This document shows positions 1-8,988 of a stretch of 64,000 nucleotides of DNA, in pieces (within the stretch, counting starts at the first letter, position 1; each line of letters begins with the position of its first letter). The notes under the pieces are model-generated. The model worked only from the letters and a program-made list of their open reading frames with translations, had not been told where the DNA came from and did no database searches. Source of the DNA: Dermatophilus congolensis (GTDB lineage: Bacteria; Actinomycetota; Actinomycetes; Actinomycetales; Dermatophilaceae); assembly GCA_030538115.1 (NCBI GenBank), contig JAUNUP010000003.1, positions 1-64,000 of the forward strand, read 5' to 3'. The translations under genes were made by a program, and so were the position numbers.

Positions 1-1090
1 CGATCTCGAGGATCTTCGAGTCGCGGTAGTGCCGCGCCACCGGGTACTCGTTCATAAAGCCGTAGCCGCCGTGGATCTGGGTGGCGTCGCGGGCGTTGTC
101 CATGGCCGCCTCGGAGGAGACCATCTTGGCGATCGCCGCCTCCTTCTTGAACGGCTTGCCCGCGAGCATGAGGCGCGCGGCCTCGTAGTAGGCGCAGCGT
201 GCGGTGTGCGCGCGGGCCTCCATGCGGGCGATCTTGAACGCGACGGCCTGGTACGAGCCGATCGGCTGCCCGAACGACTCCCGCTCTTTGGCGTACTTCA
301 CCGACTCGTCGACGCAGCCCTGCGCGGCGCCCGTGGCGAGCGCGGCGATGGCGATGCGGCCCTCGTCGAGGATCGACAAGAAGTTCGCGTAGCCGCGGCC
401 CCGCTCGCCGAGCAGGTTCTCCTTCGGCACGCGCACGTCCTCGAACGTGAGCGGGTGCGTGTCGGAGGCGTTCCAGCCGACCTTGTCGTAGCCGGGCTCG
501 ACCGTGAACCCGGGCGTGCCCGACGGGACGATGATCGTGGAGATCTCCTTCTTTCCGTTCTCCCTGGTCCCAGTGACTGCGGTGACCGTGACGAGCGAGG
601 TGATGTCGGTGCCGGAGTTGGTGATGAACTGCTTGGAGCCGTTGATCACCCAGTCGTCGCCGTCTTCGCGGGCGGTGGTCTTGGTGGCGCCCGCGTCGGA
701 GCCGGCGCCCGGCTCGGTGAGGCCGAAGCCCGCGAGGTGCTTGCCTGCGGCGAGGTCGGGCAGCCAGCGCTGCTTCTGCTCGTCGGTACCGAACTTGTAG
801 ATCGGCATCGCGCCCAGGCCCACCCCGGCCTCGAGGGTGATGGCGACGGACTGGTCGACCCGGCCCAGCTCCTCCAGGGCCAGCGAGAGGGCGAAGTAGT
901 CGCCGCCCATACCGCCGTACTCCTCCGGGAACGGCAGGCCGAACAGGCCCATCTCACCCATCTTGGAGACGATCTCGTACGGGAACGTGTGGTTGCGGTC
1001 GTGCTCCGCGGAGACGGGAGCCACCACCTTGTCGGCGAAATCGGCGACGGAGGCCTTCAGTTCGGCGTAGTGCTCCTCAAGCTCGGGCAT
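1..1090 (-). CDS. Acyl-CoA dehydrogenase, 3' end cut by window edge
   Basis: This FAD flavoenzyme removes two hydrogens from an acyl-CoA at the alpha and beta carbons and passes electrons to ETF. The visible 363 residues begin MPELEEHYAELKASV and contain family signatures: FGLTEPGAGSD near residue 145, then YANFLSILDEGRIAIAA and QIHGGYGFMNEYPV near the C-terminus. The family is about 380-390 residues, so only about 20 residues are missing beyond base 1. The ATG at 1090 lies one base after the stop of the carboxylase alpha subunit, so it is the third gene of an operon with accD1 and accA1. That gene order is known from actinobacterial leucine/isovaleryl-CoA degradation clusters, so isovaleryl-CoA or another short branched acyl-CoA is the inferred substrate. 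Confidence 0.93.
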   Translation of the reverse strand, partial: MPELEEHYAELKASVADFADKVVAPVSAEHDRNHTFPYEIVSKMGEMGLFGLPFPEEYGGMGGDYFALSLALEELGRVDQSVAITLEAGVGLGAMPIYKFGTDEQKQRWLPDLAAGKHLAGFGLTEPGAGSDAGATKTTAREDGDDWVINGSKQFITNSGTDITSLVTVTAVTGTRENGKKEISTIIVPSGTPGFTVEPGYDKVGWNASDTHPLTFEDVRVPKENLLGERGRGYANFLSILDEGRIAIAALATGAAQGCVDESVKYAKERESFGQPIGSYQAVAFKIARMEARAHTARCAYYEAARLMLAGKPFKKEAAIAKMVSSEAAMDNARDATQIHGGYGFMNEYPVARHYRDSKILEI

Positions 1091-1091
1091 G

Positions 1092-3194
1092 TCAGTTCTC
1101 CTGCTCGTTCGCGCTGGTCTCAGCGGATGCTTCGGGGGTTTCGTGGGGTTCGATGGCGGCGAGCAACTGCTCTCCGGTGACCTGGTCGCCGACCTTGACG
1201 TGCAGGCGGGCGATGCCGTCGATGGGGGCGGTCAGGGAGTGCTCCATCTTCATGGCCTCGATGACGAGCACCGGGGCACCGGCGGTGACCTCGTCGCCGT
1301 CGGCGACAGCGAGCGCGATCACGGCGCCCGGCATGGGGCTGGTGATCTCGCCGTCGGTGTTCGCGTCTTCGTGGATCCGGGAGTCGATGAGCGGGCGAAG
1401 CCGCAGGTCCCAGGTCCCGCCGTCGCCCGCGGCCCAGAAGGTGTCGCCGTCGCGGACGACGTGCCAGGCCTGCTGGTGCCCGTCGACCGTGAGACGCAGG
1501 CGGGCGCCGTCACGGGCCACGCGCACCTTGAGCGGCTCGCGACTCTCCACGGCGCCACCATCTGACGGCCCCGGCTCGGCCATGCCGATCGTCGTGTTGC
1601 TGATCGTGATGTCGGCGTCGTCGGGCGTGCCGCGCAGGCCGACGGTGACCGGCTCGGTGCCGGGGCCGTGGTCGAGGCGGGTCCACACGTCGGCGCGGCC
1701 GCCGATGCGCCAGCCGTTCGGCACGTCCCACGGACTGCGGCTGTTCTTGGGCACGGCGGCCCACCGCGCCTCCGTGCGGTGCATCGCCACTGCGACCAGC
1801 GCACCTTCCGGCGGACACGAGGGGGTGTACTCGTCGAGGCTGCGGTCGAGCAGCCCCGTGTCAAGGCGCCCGGCCACCACCTCCGGGTGGTTGACGAGGA
1901 ACCGGCAGAACTCGATGTTCGTGCGCAGCCCGAGCACGTGCGTGTCGGCGAGCGCGGCATCGAGCATGGCCAGGGCCTCGGCGCGGTCGCGGCCGCGCAC
2001 GATGACCTTGCTGAGCATCGGGTCGTAATCGGAGCCGACCACCGTGCCGACGCGCAGACCGGAGTCGACGCGCACGCCAGGACCAGACGGTTCGGCGATG
2101 GCGAGCACCGTGCCGCCGGTGGGCAGGAAGCCCTTGCCCGGGTCTTCGGCGTACACGCGGGCCTCGATGGCGTGCCCGGTGAGCGTGATGTCCTCCTGGC
2201 GCAGCGTCAGTTCCTCGCCCGCCGCGACCCGCACCTGCCAGGCCACGAGGTCGACCCCGGTGACCATCTCGGTCACGGGGTGCTCCACCTGCAGGCGCGT
2301 GTTCATCTCCATGAAGAAGAACTCGTCGGAGCGGTTGGCGGAGACGATGAACTCCACCGTGCCGGCGCCGACGTAGCCGACGGATCGGGCTGCGTCGCAA
2401 GCGGCCTCGCCGATGCGGGCGCGGGTGGCCTCGTCGAGCAGGGCGCTGGGCGCCTCCTCGATCACCTTCTGGTGGCGGCGCTGCAGCGAGCACTCGCGCT
2501 CGCCGAGGTGGATGACGTTGCCGTGCCGGTCGGCGAGCACCTGCACCTCGATGTGGCGCGGGGTGTCGACGAACCGCTCGAGAAAGAGGGTGTCGTCGCC
2601 GAAAGCGTTGGCCGACTCGCGGCGCGCGGATTCGAGGGCGGCGGGCAGGTCGGCGGGGTTCTCGACCCGGCGCATGCCCTTGCCACCGCCACCGGCCGAC
2701 GGCTTGACGAGCACCGGGTAGCCGACCTCCGCGGCGCCGGCGACGAGGTCGTCGTCGGTGAGGCCCGGCCGCGAGATGCCCGGAACCGTGGGCACGTTGC
2801 GCGCCGAGACCGCCGCCTTCGCGGTGATCTTGTCGCCCATCGTCTCGATCGCGGAGGCGGGGGGCCCGATGAACACGATGCCCGCCTCTTCGAGGGCCCG
2901 CGCGAAGCGGGAGTTCTCGGAGAGGAAGCCGTAGCCGGGGTGTACGGCGTCGGCGCCCGTGGCGCGAGCTGCGGCGATGACCTTGTCGATGTCGAGGTAC
3001 GACTGTGCGGCCTGGGCCGGGCCGAGGCGCACGGCGACATCGGCCTCGCGCACGTGGCGGGCGTCTGCGTCGGCATCGGAGTACACGGCGACCGAGCGGA
3101 TGCCCATCTGGCGCAGCGTGCGGATGACGCGGCAGGCGATCTCGCCGCGGTTGGCGACGAGGACGCTCCGGATGCGGGTTTGGTTCGTGGTCAT
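1092..3194 (-). CDS. accA1: Acyl-CoA carboxylase alpha subunit (biotin carboxylase plus biotin carrier)
   Basis: It carboxylates its own biotin using ATP and bicarbonate and hands the carboxyl group to the beta subunit. The 700 residues hold a biotin carboxylase N-domain ([15 protein letters not shown]), an ATP-grasp domain with [11 protein letters not shown] and [13 protein letters not shown], a linker region, and a C-terminal biotinyl domain with EAMKMEH in which Lys649 is the expected biotin site. The length suits 3-methylcrotonyl-, acetyl- or propionyl-CoA carboxylase alpha chains. It starts six bases after accD1 and ends one base before the acyl-CoA dehydrogenase, so all three are co-transcribed. 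The gene neighbours favour methylcrotonyl-CoA carboxylase; other acyl-CoA substrates remain possible. Confidence 0.93.
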   Translation of the reverse strand: MTTNQTRIRSVLVANRGEIACRVIRTLRQMGIRSVAVYSDADADARHVREADVAVRLGPAQAAQSYLDIDKVIAAARATGADAVHPGYGFLSENSRFARALEEAGIVFIGPPASAIETMGDKITAKAAVSARNVPTVPGISRPGLTDDDLVAGAAEVGYPVLVKPSAGGGGKGMRRVENPADLPAALESARRESANAFGDDTLFLERFVDTPRHIEVQVLADRHGNVIHLGERECSLQRRHQKVIEEAPSALLDEATRARIGEAACDAARSVGYVGAGTVEFIVSANRSDEFFFMEMNTRLQVEHPVTEMVTGVDLVAWQVRVAAGEELTLRQEDITLTGHAIEARVYAEDPGKGFLPTGGTVLAIAEPSGPGVRVDSGLRVGTVVGSDYDPMLSKVIVRGRDRAEALAMLDAALADTHVLGLRTNIEFCRFLVNHPEVVAGRLDTGLLDRSLDEYTPSCPPEGALVAVAMHRTEARWAAVPKNSRSPWDVPNGWRIGGRADVWTRLDHGPGTEPVTVGLRGTPDDADITISNTTIGMAEPGPSDGGAVESREPLKVRVARDGARLRLTVDGHQQAWHVVRDGDTFWAAGDGGTWDLRLRPLIDSRIHEDANTDGEITSPMPGAVIALAVADGDEVTAGAPVLVIEAMKMEHSLTAPIDGIARLHVKVGDQVTGEQLLAAIEPHETPEASAETSANEQEN

Positions 3195-3200
3195 CTCAAC

Positions 3201-4832
3201 TCACATCCGGAAGACGCCGTTGTTGACGGGCTCGAGGGGGGCGTTGGCCGCTGCGGCGAGCGCGAGGCCGAGTACGTCGCGGGTGGAGGCCGGGTCGATG
3301 ATGCCGTCGTCCCACAGGCGGGCCGTCGAGTAGTAGGCGGTCGACTGCCGGTCGAACTGGTCGCGGATGGGGGCGGTGAACTCCTCGTGCTGCTCCGGCG
3401 TCCACTCCCCTCCGGAGGCCGTGACCTGCGCGCCACGCACTGTGGCCAGCGTGTCTGCGGCTTGCGGTCCGCCCATGACGGCGATGCGGGCGTTGGGCCA
3501 CATCCACAGGAAGCGGGGCGAATAGGCGCGGCCGCACATCGAGTAGTTGCCGGCGCCGAAGCTGCCGCCGATCACCACGGTGAACTTCGGCACGCGGGCG
3601 CACGCGACGGCGGTGACCATCTTGGCGCCGTTCTTCGCGATGCCGCCGGCCTCGTACTGGCGGCCGACCATGAAGCCGGTGATGTTCTGCAAGAAGATGA
3701 TCGGGATCTTGCGGCGGTCGCACAGCTCGATGAAGTGCGCACCCTTGAGCGCCGCCTCCGAGAAGATGACGCCGTTGTTGCCGATGATGCCGACGGGGTG
3801 ACCCATGATCCGCGCAAACGCGGTGACCATCGTGGTGCCGAAGAGCTCCTTGAACTCGGTGTACTCGCCTCCGTCGACGATCGTCTCGATGACTTCGCGC
3901 ACGTCGTAGGGGGTGCGGGAGTCGACCGGCACGATGTCGTAGAGGTCGCTCTGCTCACGCTTGGGGGCGCGGGTCTCGAGCACCTCCCACGGAGCCTCGG
4001 GCGCGGGCGGGCAGGTGGCGATGATCTCGCGCACCCGCATGAGGGCCTCGTAGTCGTCGTTCGCGAGGTGGTCGACCACGCCGGAGGTCTTGGCGTGCAG
4101 GTCGCCGCCGCCGAGCTCCTCCGCGGTGACCTCCTCGCCCGTGGCCGCCTTCACCAGCGGCGGGCCGGCGAGGAAGATCGTGCCCTGGTTACGCACGATG
4201 ACGGCCTCGTCGCTCATGGCCGGCACGTACGCACCACCGGCGGTGCACGAGCCCATGACCGCGGCGATCTGCGGGATGCCCCGCGCGCTGAGGTTGGCCT
4301 GGTTGTAGAAGATGCGGCCGAAGTGGTCGCGGTCAGGGAAGACCTCGTCTTGCTGCAGCAGCATCGCGCCACCGGAGTCGACGAGATAGATACACGGGAG
4401 GTTGTTCGCGAGCGCGATCTCCTGGCCGCGTAGGTGCTTCTTCACCGTCATCGGGTAGTACGTGCCGCCGGAGACGGTCGCGTCGTTGGCGATGATGAGG
4501 CACTCGCGCCCGGAGACGCGGCCGATGCCTGCGACGACGCCCGCGGAGGGGGCTTTGCCGCCGTACATCTCCTCGGCGGCGAGGGGGGCGAGTTCGAGGA
4601 AGGGGCTACCGGGGTCGAGCAGCACGTCGATACGCTGGCGGGCGAGCAGCTTGCCGCGCGCGAGGTGCCGTGCGCGGGCCTTCTCGCCTCCACCGAGGGC
4701 GGCCCGATCCATCCGCATCCGGAGGTCGGTGAGCAACCGCTCGTGAGCCTCGCGGTTGGTCTCGGGTCGGGAGTCCTGGCCGGTCTGCTCCGCTGAATCC
4801 GGCTGCGCTGCCGGGGGGTTCGGGGCGGTCAT
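3201..4832 (-). CDS. accD1: Acyl-CoA carboxylase beta subunit (probable methylcrotonyl-CoA carboxylase)
   Basis: This carboxyltransferase moves CO2 from biotin to the acyl-CoA, probably 3-methylcrotonyl-CoA in leucine catabolism. The 543 residues show the two crotonase-like halves: [40 protein letters not shown] and, in the second half, [20 protein letters not shown] with a glycine-rich [16 protein letters not shown] segment. The ATG at 4832 was chosen over the GTG at 4838 because the Shine-Dalgarno-like AGGGGAG sits seven bases before the ATG but only about one base before the GTG. It is first in the operon and lies directly behind a promoter and dyad operator at 4847-4903. Confidence 0.92.
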   Translation of the reverse strand: MTAPNPPAAQPDSAEQTGQDSRPETNREAHERLLTDLRMRMDRAALGGGEKARARHLARGKLLARQRIDVLLDPGSPFLELAPLAAEEMYGGKAPSAGVVAGIGRVSGRECLIIANDATVSGGTYYPMTVKKHLRGQEIALANNLPCIYLVDSGGAMLLQQDEVFPDRDHFGRIFYNQANLSARGIPQIAAVMGSCTAGGAYVPAMSDEAVIVRNQGTIFLAGPPLVKAATGEEVTAEELGGGDLHAKTSGVVDHLANDDYEALMRVREIIATCPPAPEAPWEVLETRAPKREQSDLYDIVPVDSRTPYDVREVIETIVDGGEYTEFKELFGTTMVTAFARIMGHPVGIIGNNGVIFSEAALKGAHFIELCDRRKIPIIFLQNITGFMVGRQYEAGGIAKNGAKMVTAVACARVPKFTVVIGGSFGAGNYSMCGRAYSPRFLWMWPNARIAVMGGPQAADTLATVRGAQVTASGGEWTPEQHEEFTAPIRDQFDRQSTAYYSTARLWDDGIIDPASTRDVLGLALAAAANAPLEPVNNGVFRM

Positions 4833-4846
4833 TGACACGCTCCCCT

Positions 4847-4870
4847 CTCAGTTAAGTCGGATTAACTGAG
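4847..4870. promoter_or_regulatory. Operator dyad at start of acc operon (putative TetR site)
   Basis: CTCAGTTAA and TTAACTGAG form a perfect 9-bp inverted repeat with a 6-base spacer. It lies directly downstream of the -10 box, over the expected transcription start and 14 bases before the accD1 ATG. A repressor bound here would block initiation. The divergently placed TetR gene on the same strand upstream (5410-6009) is the obvious candidate; the link is inferred. Confidence 0.6.
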
Positions 4871-4874
4871 TCTG

Positions 4875-4903
4875 AGGATAGTGCGCCACATCACAAGTGT
4901 CCA
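4875..4903 (-). promoter_or_regulatory. Sigma70-type promoter of the acc operon
   Basis: Read on the minus strand, a -35 TGGACA (4898-4903) and a -10 TATCCT (4875-4880) are separated by exactly 17 bases. The predicted start site falls near 4868, inside the dyad operator. Confidence 0.6.
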
Positions 4904-4998
4904 TAGGTGCGGCGGGGAGAGTTCACACAACCTCGGAGATTCGAACGCTTCGTCCTTGCGGCCGTGCTGGTGCACAGAACCTTCCCGGAAGGCCGGGG

Positions 4999-5381
4999 GT
5001 GCCGCGGAACATGTTCCACCAGCACGTTCACCTCCCAGCAGAGGTTCCGCGGCACAAGACACCCACGCGACACACGCCACAGCTCACCCGCCCCGCCCCG
5101 TGCCGCGGCACAAGACACCCACGCGACACACGCCACAGCTCACCCGCCCCGCCCCGTGCCGCGGCACAGGACACCCACGCGACACACGCCACAGCTCACC
5201 CGCCCCGCCCCCGCCCCGTTCCACGGCACCTACCCGCCACCGCGACACGAAAGAGGCCCATGTGCCGTGGAACCCCACCCGGCAGACCACACGCACCCCA
5301 CAACGCACGACCCCCGCCCCGCCCCGTTCCACGGCACTTCCCAACCACCGCGACGCAAAAGAGGCCCATGTGCCGTGGAAC
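4999..5381. repeat. Nested direct and inverted repeat array built on GTTCC(R)CGGCAC dyads
   Basis: A 12-bp half-site GTGCCGYGGAAC or its complement occurs at 4999-5010, 5044-5055, 5218-5229, 5262-5273, 5326-5337 and 5370-5381, forming three facing pairs with loops of 32-33 bases. The CCGCGGCAC core recurs at 5047, 5103 and 5159, marking three nearly identical 56-bp tandem units. The last two dyads belong to a second, 108-bp direct repeat. The array fills most of the spacer between accD1 and the TetR gene. It has no unique spacers of CRISPR kind and no convincing reading frame. Confidence 0.8.
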
Positions 5382-5409
5382 CCCCACCGGGCAGGTGAGC
5401 TCAAGGACC

Positions 5410-6009
5410 TCAGGCCGCGAGTGCCGCTCGGGCCATCTTCGTCAACACGTCGCGGAGCACGGGGGTGTCGATCGCAGGGAGGCGGGGGCTCGAGTTGAGC
5501 AGGCCGAACACCGCATGCACGCGGGTGCGGGCTAGGGCGGGCTCCAGTTCGGGGCGGATTCGGCAGAGCACCGACACCCAGCGCTCGGCGTAGCCGCGCT
5601 GGAGCGTACGAACCTGATTGCGGGGTTCGGGATGCAATGTGCCCAGGTCACGGAACTGCACGGAGATGAGGTCGGGTTCGGTGACCACGAAGTCGACGTG
5701 CACGGCGATCAACCCGTCGAGCATCTCGTCGGCCGTGCCACCGCGTTTCTCCACGGCCGCCCCACCGCTCTCGAGGCGCCGAGAGATGTCGAGCAGCATC
5801 TCGGCGAGCACGTCTTCTTTGTTGCGGAAGTGCCGGTACATGCCGGGGCCGCTGATGCCGACCTCCGCGCCGATGTCGTCGAGGCGCACGGCGTGAAAAC
5901 CCCGTCGCGCCATGAGGCGAGCCGCGGCGGTGAGGATCTCTGCGCGCCTCTCGGCCTTCGCCCGCGAGCGCGCGGTGACGCGCGGCTTCTCGGGGCATTC
6001 ATCGGACAT
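5410..6009 (-). CDS. TetR/AcrR family transcriptional regulator
   Basis: A 199-residue one-component repressor. The N-terminal helix-turn-helix is clear (EILTAAARLMARRGFHAVRLDDIGAEVGIS..MYRHFRNKEDVLAEML), followed by a helical ligand domain resembling the SACE_7301-type regulators that often sit beside acyl-CoA dehydrogenase/carboxylase operons. The ATG at 6009 (MSDECPEKPR) is chosen over an upstream in-frame start because a GAGGTGG purine run precedes it and the extra N-terminus has no family character. It lies upstream of the accD1-accA1-dehydrogenase operon on the same strand, separated by the repeat array, and is the likely reader of the dyad at 4847-4870. The ligand is probably an acyl-CoA intermediate (inference). 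Confidence 0.88.
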   Translation of the reverse strand: MSDECPEKPRVTARSRAKAERRAEILTAAARLMARRGFHAVRLDDIGAEVGISGPGMYRHFRNKEDVLAEMLLDISRRLESGGAAVEKRGGTADEMLDGLIAVHVDFVVTEPDLISVQFRDLGTLHPEPRNQVRTLQRGYAERWVSVLCRIRPELEPALARTRVHAVFGLLNSSPRLPAIDTPVLRDVLTKMARAALAA

Positions 6010-6168
6010 ACAACTATTGTCCCACCTCTGTAATGCCAAACCGTCCCCGGCCCCCCGCATCATCCTGGTCGGCGTTCAGCGCGAGAGATCCCATCGCCCC
6101 AGGTGACCGGAACGCAACCCCGACAGTCCCAAGGGATGTCGGCGCAGCCGGCCCTGACGAAAGCGGGC

Positions 6169-6205
6169 GCGGGGGCGCCCACCCGGGTCGGGTGAGCGCC
6201 CCCGC
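6169..6205 (-). terminator. Hairpin terminator after the DUF3618 gene
   Basis: GCGGGGGCGC (6169-6178) pairs with GCGCCCCCGC (6196-6205) in a 10-bp GC stem, with further pairing CCACCC/GGGTG inside the loop. It lies 17 bases beyond the stop at 6223. There is no strong T-tract, as is common in actinobacteria. Confidence 0.6.
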
Positions 6206-6222
6206 GTGAGGCCTGGAGCACG

Positions 6223-6912
6223 TCAGTTGTCGCGCGTGGCCTTGACGTTCGCGGCCGAGTCCTTCGCGGAGCCCTGCACGTCGGAGGCGACGGCCTGGCC
6301 CTCGCCCTTGACGTTCTCGACAGCGTCGGTGGCGGTCGCCTTCAGTGAGTCGGCGGCCTGCTGGGCGGGCTCGCGGAGGTGCTCGCCCGCCTCCTGCGCG
6401 ACGTGCTTCGCCTCGTCGACCAGCGGCTGTGCCCGCTCCTTGAGCGCGACGGCGGCTTCCTGCTCCCGCTGCGACGAGGGCAGCAGCGAGCCGAGCAGCC
6501 AGCCCGCACCGAAGGCGATGAGGCCCGCGGCGATCGGGTTGCCCTGCGTCTTGCGGCGGGTCGCGGCCGGAGCACCAGCGACGGCGTTCTGCGCCCGGTG
6601 CAACTGGTCGGAGGCCTGGTCACGGAGTTCCCCGGCCCGACCGCGGTCATCGCCGTAGTCACCGCGGTAACCCGCATCGCCGACGTAGCGGGTCTGACCG
6701 TAGTACTCGCCGTAGGCGGCGTATTCATCGTCGTCGGAGCCCATGATGCGCTCCTTGATGTCGTGCATCGCGCCGGTGACTTTCTGGCCCTGGCGGCGGG
6801 CGACATTGCCGGGACGCACCGATTCACCCAGCGCGTCGACGTTTCGGGACAGGTCGGCCCGCGTGGCCTCGATGTCGGCTCGGATCTGGTCGGGGTCGTT
6901 GCTGTGAGTCAT
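6223..6912 (-). CDS. DUF3618 domain-containing protein
   Basis: A 229-residue protein whose first 60 residues match the DUF3618 pattern (DPDQIRADIEATRADLSRNVDAL). The middle is acidic and tyrosine-rich (DDEYAAYGEYYGQTRY), followed by a short membrane-like segment (AAGLIAFGAGWLLGSLLP) and a long alanine-rich amphipathic coiled region. The start ATG at 6912 has GAGGAAG upstream and overlaps the stop of the holin-like gene by 4 bases. It belongs to a three-gene actinobacterial module with a holin-family protein and a coiled-coil protein. The function is not known; a role at the envelope is suggested by the membrane segments. Confidence 0.82.
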   Translation of the reverse strand: MTHSNDPDQIRADIEATRADLSRNVDALGESVRPGNVARRQGQKVTGAMHDIKERIMGSDDDEYAAYGEYYGQTRYVGDAGYRGDYGDDRGRAGELRDQASDQLHRAQNAVAGAPAATRRKTQGNPIAAGLIAFGAGWLLGSLLPSSQREQEAAVALKERAQPLVDEAKHVAQEAGEHLREPAQQAADSLKATATDAVENVKGEGQAVASDVQGSAKDSAANVKATRDN

Positions 6913-7358
6913 CGCGCTTCCTCGTTTCCTTTCAGCGCATCGGGGATGCGCGCCGTCGTCTCCGCGGTCTGCGGCATGCCGACGTCTTTGAACTGCTTCT
7001 TTCCGGAGGCCGCGAGGATCGCGGCGACGATGGCCCAGACAACGCCCACGACGAGCGACGACCAGCCGAAACCGATCACGTGCCCGAGCGCCCACGCGGC
7101 TGCGAGGGAGACGAAGATCAGCGCGAGCAGGCCGGCCGCGCCTGCGCCGCCGAGCATGCCCGCACCCTTGCCCGCCTTGGAGGCCGACTGCTGCGCCTCT
7201 GCCTTGGCGAGCGCGACCTCCTGACGCATGAGCGTCGACAGGTCGTTGGTCACTGCGGCGAGCATCTCGCCGACGGACGCGTCGGCTCCGGGCTCGCGCG
7301 GCGGAGGCGGCGCGACCCTCGATCCGGTGGTGTCACCGGGCGTCGGGTGCTGCGTCAT
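6909..7358 (-). CDS. Phage-holin-family (DUF1469-type) membrane protein
   Basis: A 149-residue membrane protein. After a proline-rich N-terminus and an amphipathic helix (LSTLMRQEVALAKAEAQQSASKAGKGAGML) come two strongly hydrophobic spans (AAGLLALIFVSLAAAWALGHVIGFG and SLVVGVVWAIVAAILAASG), the layout of the putative actinobacterial holin superfamily. Despite the name these proteins are chromosomal and not lysis proteins of a prophage here, because no phage genes surround it. It overlaps the genes on both sides by 4 bases, so translation is coupled through the module. Confidence 0.85.
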   Translation of the reverse strand: MTQHPTPGDTTGSRVAPPPPREPGADASVGEMLAAVTNDLSTLMRQEVALAKAEAQQSASKAGKGAGMLGGAGAAGLLALIFVSLAAAWALGHVIGFGWSSLVVGVVWAIVAAILAASGKKQFKDVGMPQTAETTARIPDALKGNEEAR

Positions 7359-8233
7359 CGAATGTCCTCCCGGCGCTTCGCCTCGTCAGGGGCCACATAG
7401 TCCTGGCCCTGCGAGACCTGGCCGGCGCGGGTACCCGGCTGGTCCGGCGCGATGTACCCCGGGCCCTTGCCGATGGCGCCCGAGTCTTCGAACGGGGCGT
7501 TCGGGTCGGCGACGGGCACGGGACTGCGGTCGTCGGTGCCCTCGTAGCTCGCGCGACCCACGGTGCCGGGACCGGCAGGCTCCGCGGGGCGGTACTGGCC
7601 GACATAACCGCCCTGGTAACCGGCCTCGTAGCCGCGTCCATCGGCGAAGGGTGCGCGACCGTTGTCGTCGCTCCGGGCGTCGTCGGTGAGGCTGCGCGTG
7701 AGGCGCCCTGCCACGAGGCCGGCGAGACCGGCGAACACGAGGAACGTGCCCGGGTTGCGACGGGCGTACCGCTTGACCTCGTCGAGCACCTGCGCGGGCT
7801 CGCGGTTGCCGAGCCAGGAGGCTGCGGAGTCGAGCCGCGACGAGGCCTGCCGGGCAAGGTCGGTGGCGAGGCCGTGCTGCGTCTGTTCACCGCGGGAGAT
7901 GCCGTCGAGCTCCTGCCCGAGCGTGCGGAGGGTGTCGGCGAGGCGGCTCTGCTGGGCACCGACCTGGTCGGTGGCCTCGGCACGCAGCTGGCCGAACATC
8001 TGCCGCGACTGGTAGCGGGCCTCGTCGGCGACCTGGCGAGCCTCCGACTTGGCCGTGTCGGCTACGTGACGGGCGCCCTCCTTGGCGTCGGCGGCCACAC
8101 CGGCCGCCTCGTCCTTGGCGACGTCTTTGGTGGAGGTCGAATCAGGCTGGGCAGGAACGTGGCCCACCGGCGGTGTCACGCCTGCGACGGGTGTCGTCGG
8201 CTGCCCCACGGGCGGGTCGAACGGTTGCGTCAT
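7355..8233 (-). CDS. Conserved coiled-coil membrane-associated protein, function unknown
   Basis: A 292-residue protein with a proline-rich start (MTQPFDPPVGQ), an alanine- and lysine-rich coiled-coil stretch (KEGARHVADTAKSEARQVADEARY) that resembles LEA-like helices, then one hydrophobic segment (NPGTFLVFAGLAGLVAGRL) and a disordered glycine/tyrosine-rich C-terminal third (GYEAGYQGGYVGQYRP). The ATG at 8233 is preferred to an upstream in-frame start that adds a non-conserved leader. It is the first gene of the three-gene module with the holin-like and DUF3618 proteins. I do not recognise a defined family beyond that association. Confidence 0.78.
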   Translation of the reverse strand: MTQPFDPPVGQPTTPVAGVTPPVGHVPAQPDSTSTKDVAKDEAAGVAADAKEGARHVADTAKSEARQVADEARYQSRQMFGQLRAEATDQVGAQQSRLADTLRTLGQELDGISRGEQTQHGLATDLARQASSRLDSAASWLGNREPAQVLDEVKRYARRNPGTFLVFAGLAGLVAGRLTRSLTDDARSDDNGRAPFADGRGYEAGYQGGYVGQYRPAEPAGPGTVGRASYEGTDDRSPVPVADPNAPFEDSGAIGKGPGYIAPDQPGTRAGQVSQGQDYVAPDEAKRREDIR

Positions 8234-8274
8234 GAGATCTCGTCCTTCGTTCGTGTCGAATGTCGAACATCGAC

Positions 8275-8294
8275 GAGCCGGCGTCACCCGGCTC
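8275..8294 (-). terminator. Short hairpin after the glycosyltransferase operon
   Basis: GAGCCGG (8275-8281) and CCGGCTC (8288-8294) form a 7-bp stem with a 6-base loop that begins at the stop codon of the glycosyltransferase gene on the minus strand. Confidence 0.4.
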
Positions 8295-8988
8295 AGGTCA
8301 TCGCCGCGAGATAGGCGGCGAAACCGTCGTCGACCCGGCCGATACGTCTGGCCGAAGTCGAAACTCGGGTGCGATCAGTGGCTGAAACCGCAACTCCTGC
8401 TATTCGGGCTCTTGCGACGAGCCGCACGTCTTCGTGACTGCGCGGCTCACCGAAACCGCCCAACAGCGCCCACGTGCTCGCCCGGAGGCCGAGGTTGGCG
8501 CCGTGAATGTGGGGGTGCCCCTCGACCAGTTGATGTCGGTCGTGCCACCTTCGCAACAGGAGCGGGTCGACCTCACCGTTCGGTTCGACGGTGCCGACAA
8601 CGAGTTCTGCGCCCTGATCAGCGAATTCGAGCTGTGTGAGCAGCCAGTGCGCCGGCACGACGGTGTCTGCGTCGGTGCAGGCGATCCACGTGGCGGCGGG
8701 CGGGGCCTTCGTGCGGGCCAGGCCGGTGCGCACCGCGAGGTCGCGGGCAGGCCCGACTCCTGTGCTCTCGGTCGCCACTGTGACCACGGGATACGTCGAG
8801 GCGACCTGCGCGGAGGCGTCGGTGCACCGGTCGAGGGCCACCACGACCTCCACGTGCACGTGCGGCCGCGCGACCCGTAGCACCTCCGCGGAGGCGAGCA
8901 CGCCGGCGAGGCAGCCACCGAGCAGCATCTCTTCGTCTCGCGCCGGGATCGCGACCACGACCACCGTGACCGGCGCAGACGGCCTCAC
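8293..8988 (-). CDS. Glycosyltransferase family 2
   Basis: A 231-residue GT-A fold enzyme that would transfer a sugar from a nucleotide donor. The start shows VVVVAIPARDEEMLLGGCL, the nucleotide-binding strand and early Asp/Glu pair of GT2 proteins, and later CTDADTVVPAHWL carries the DxD motif for metal and donor. No membrane span is seen, so it is probably cytoplasmic. The start overlaps the preceding gene by 4 bases. It is the last gene of an operon with an acyl-CoA dehydrogenase-like protein and a PIG-L/methyltransferase fusion. The acceptor is unknown. Confidence 0.87.
   Translation of the reverse strand: MRPSAPVTVVVVAIPARDEEMLLGGCLAGVLASAEVLRVARPHVHVEVVVALDRCTDASAQVASTYPVVTVATESTGVGPARDLAVRTGLARTKAPPAATWIACTDADTVVPAHWLLTQLEFADQGAELVVGTVEPNGEVDPLLLRRWHDRHQLVEGHPHIHGANLGLRASTWALLGGFGEPRSHEDVRLVARARIAGVAVSATDRTRVSTSARRIGRVDDGFAAYLAAMT

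Noticed and set aside
1668..4433. Very long plus-strand frame opposite the carboxylase genes
   Set aside because: It is a shadow of accA1/accD1: composition is Arg/Gly/His-rich and no family motif is present.
5047..5220. Three 56-bp repeats as a CRISPR array
   Set aside because: The units are contiguous with no unique spacers and no cas genes are near; they are tandem copies with a dyad.
6909..7358. Holin-family protein as a sign of a prophage
   Set aside because: Surrounding genes are not phage genes, and this family is a common chromosomal actinobacterial membrane protein.
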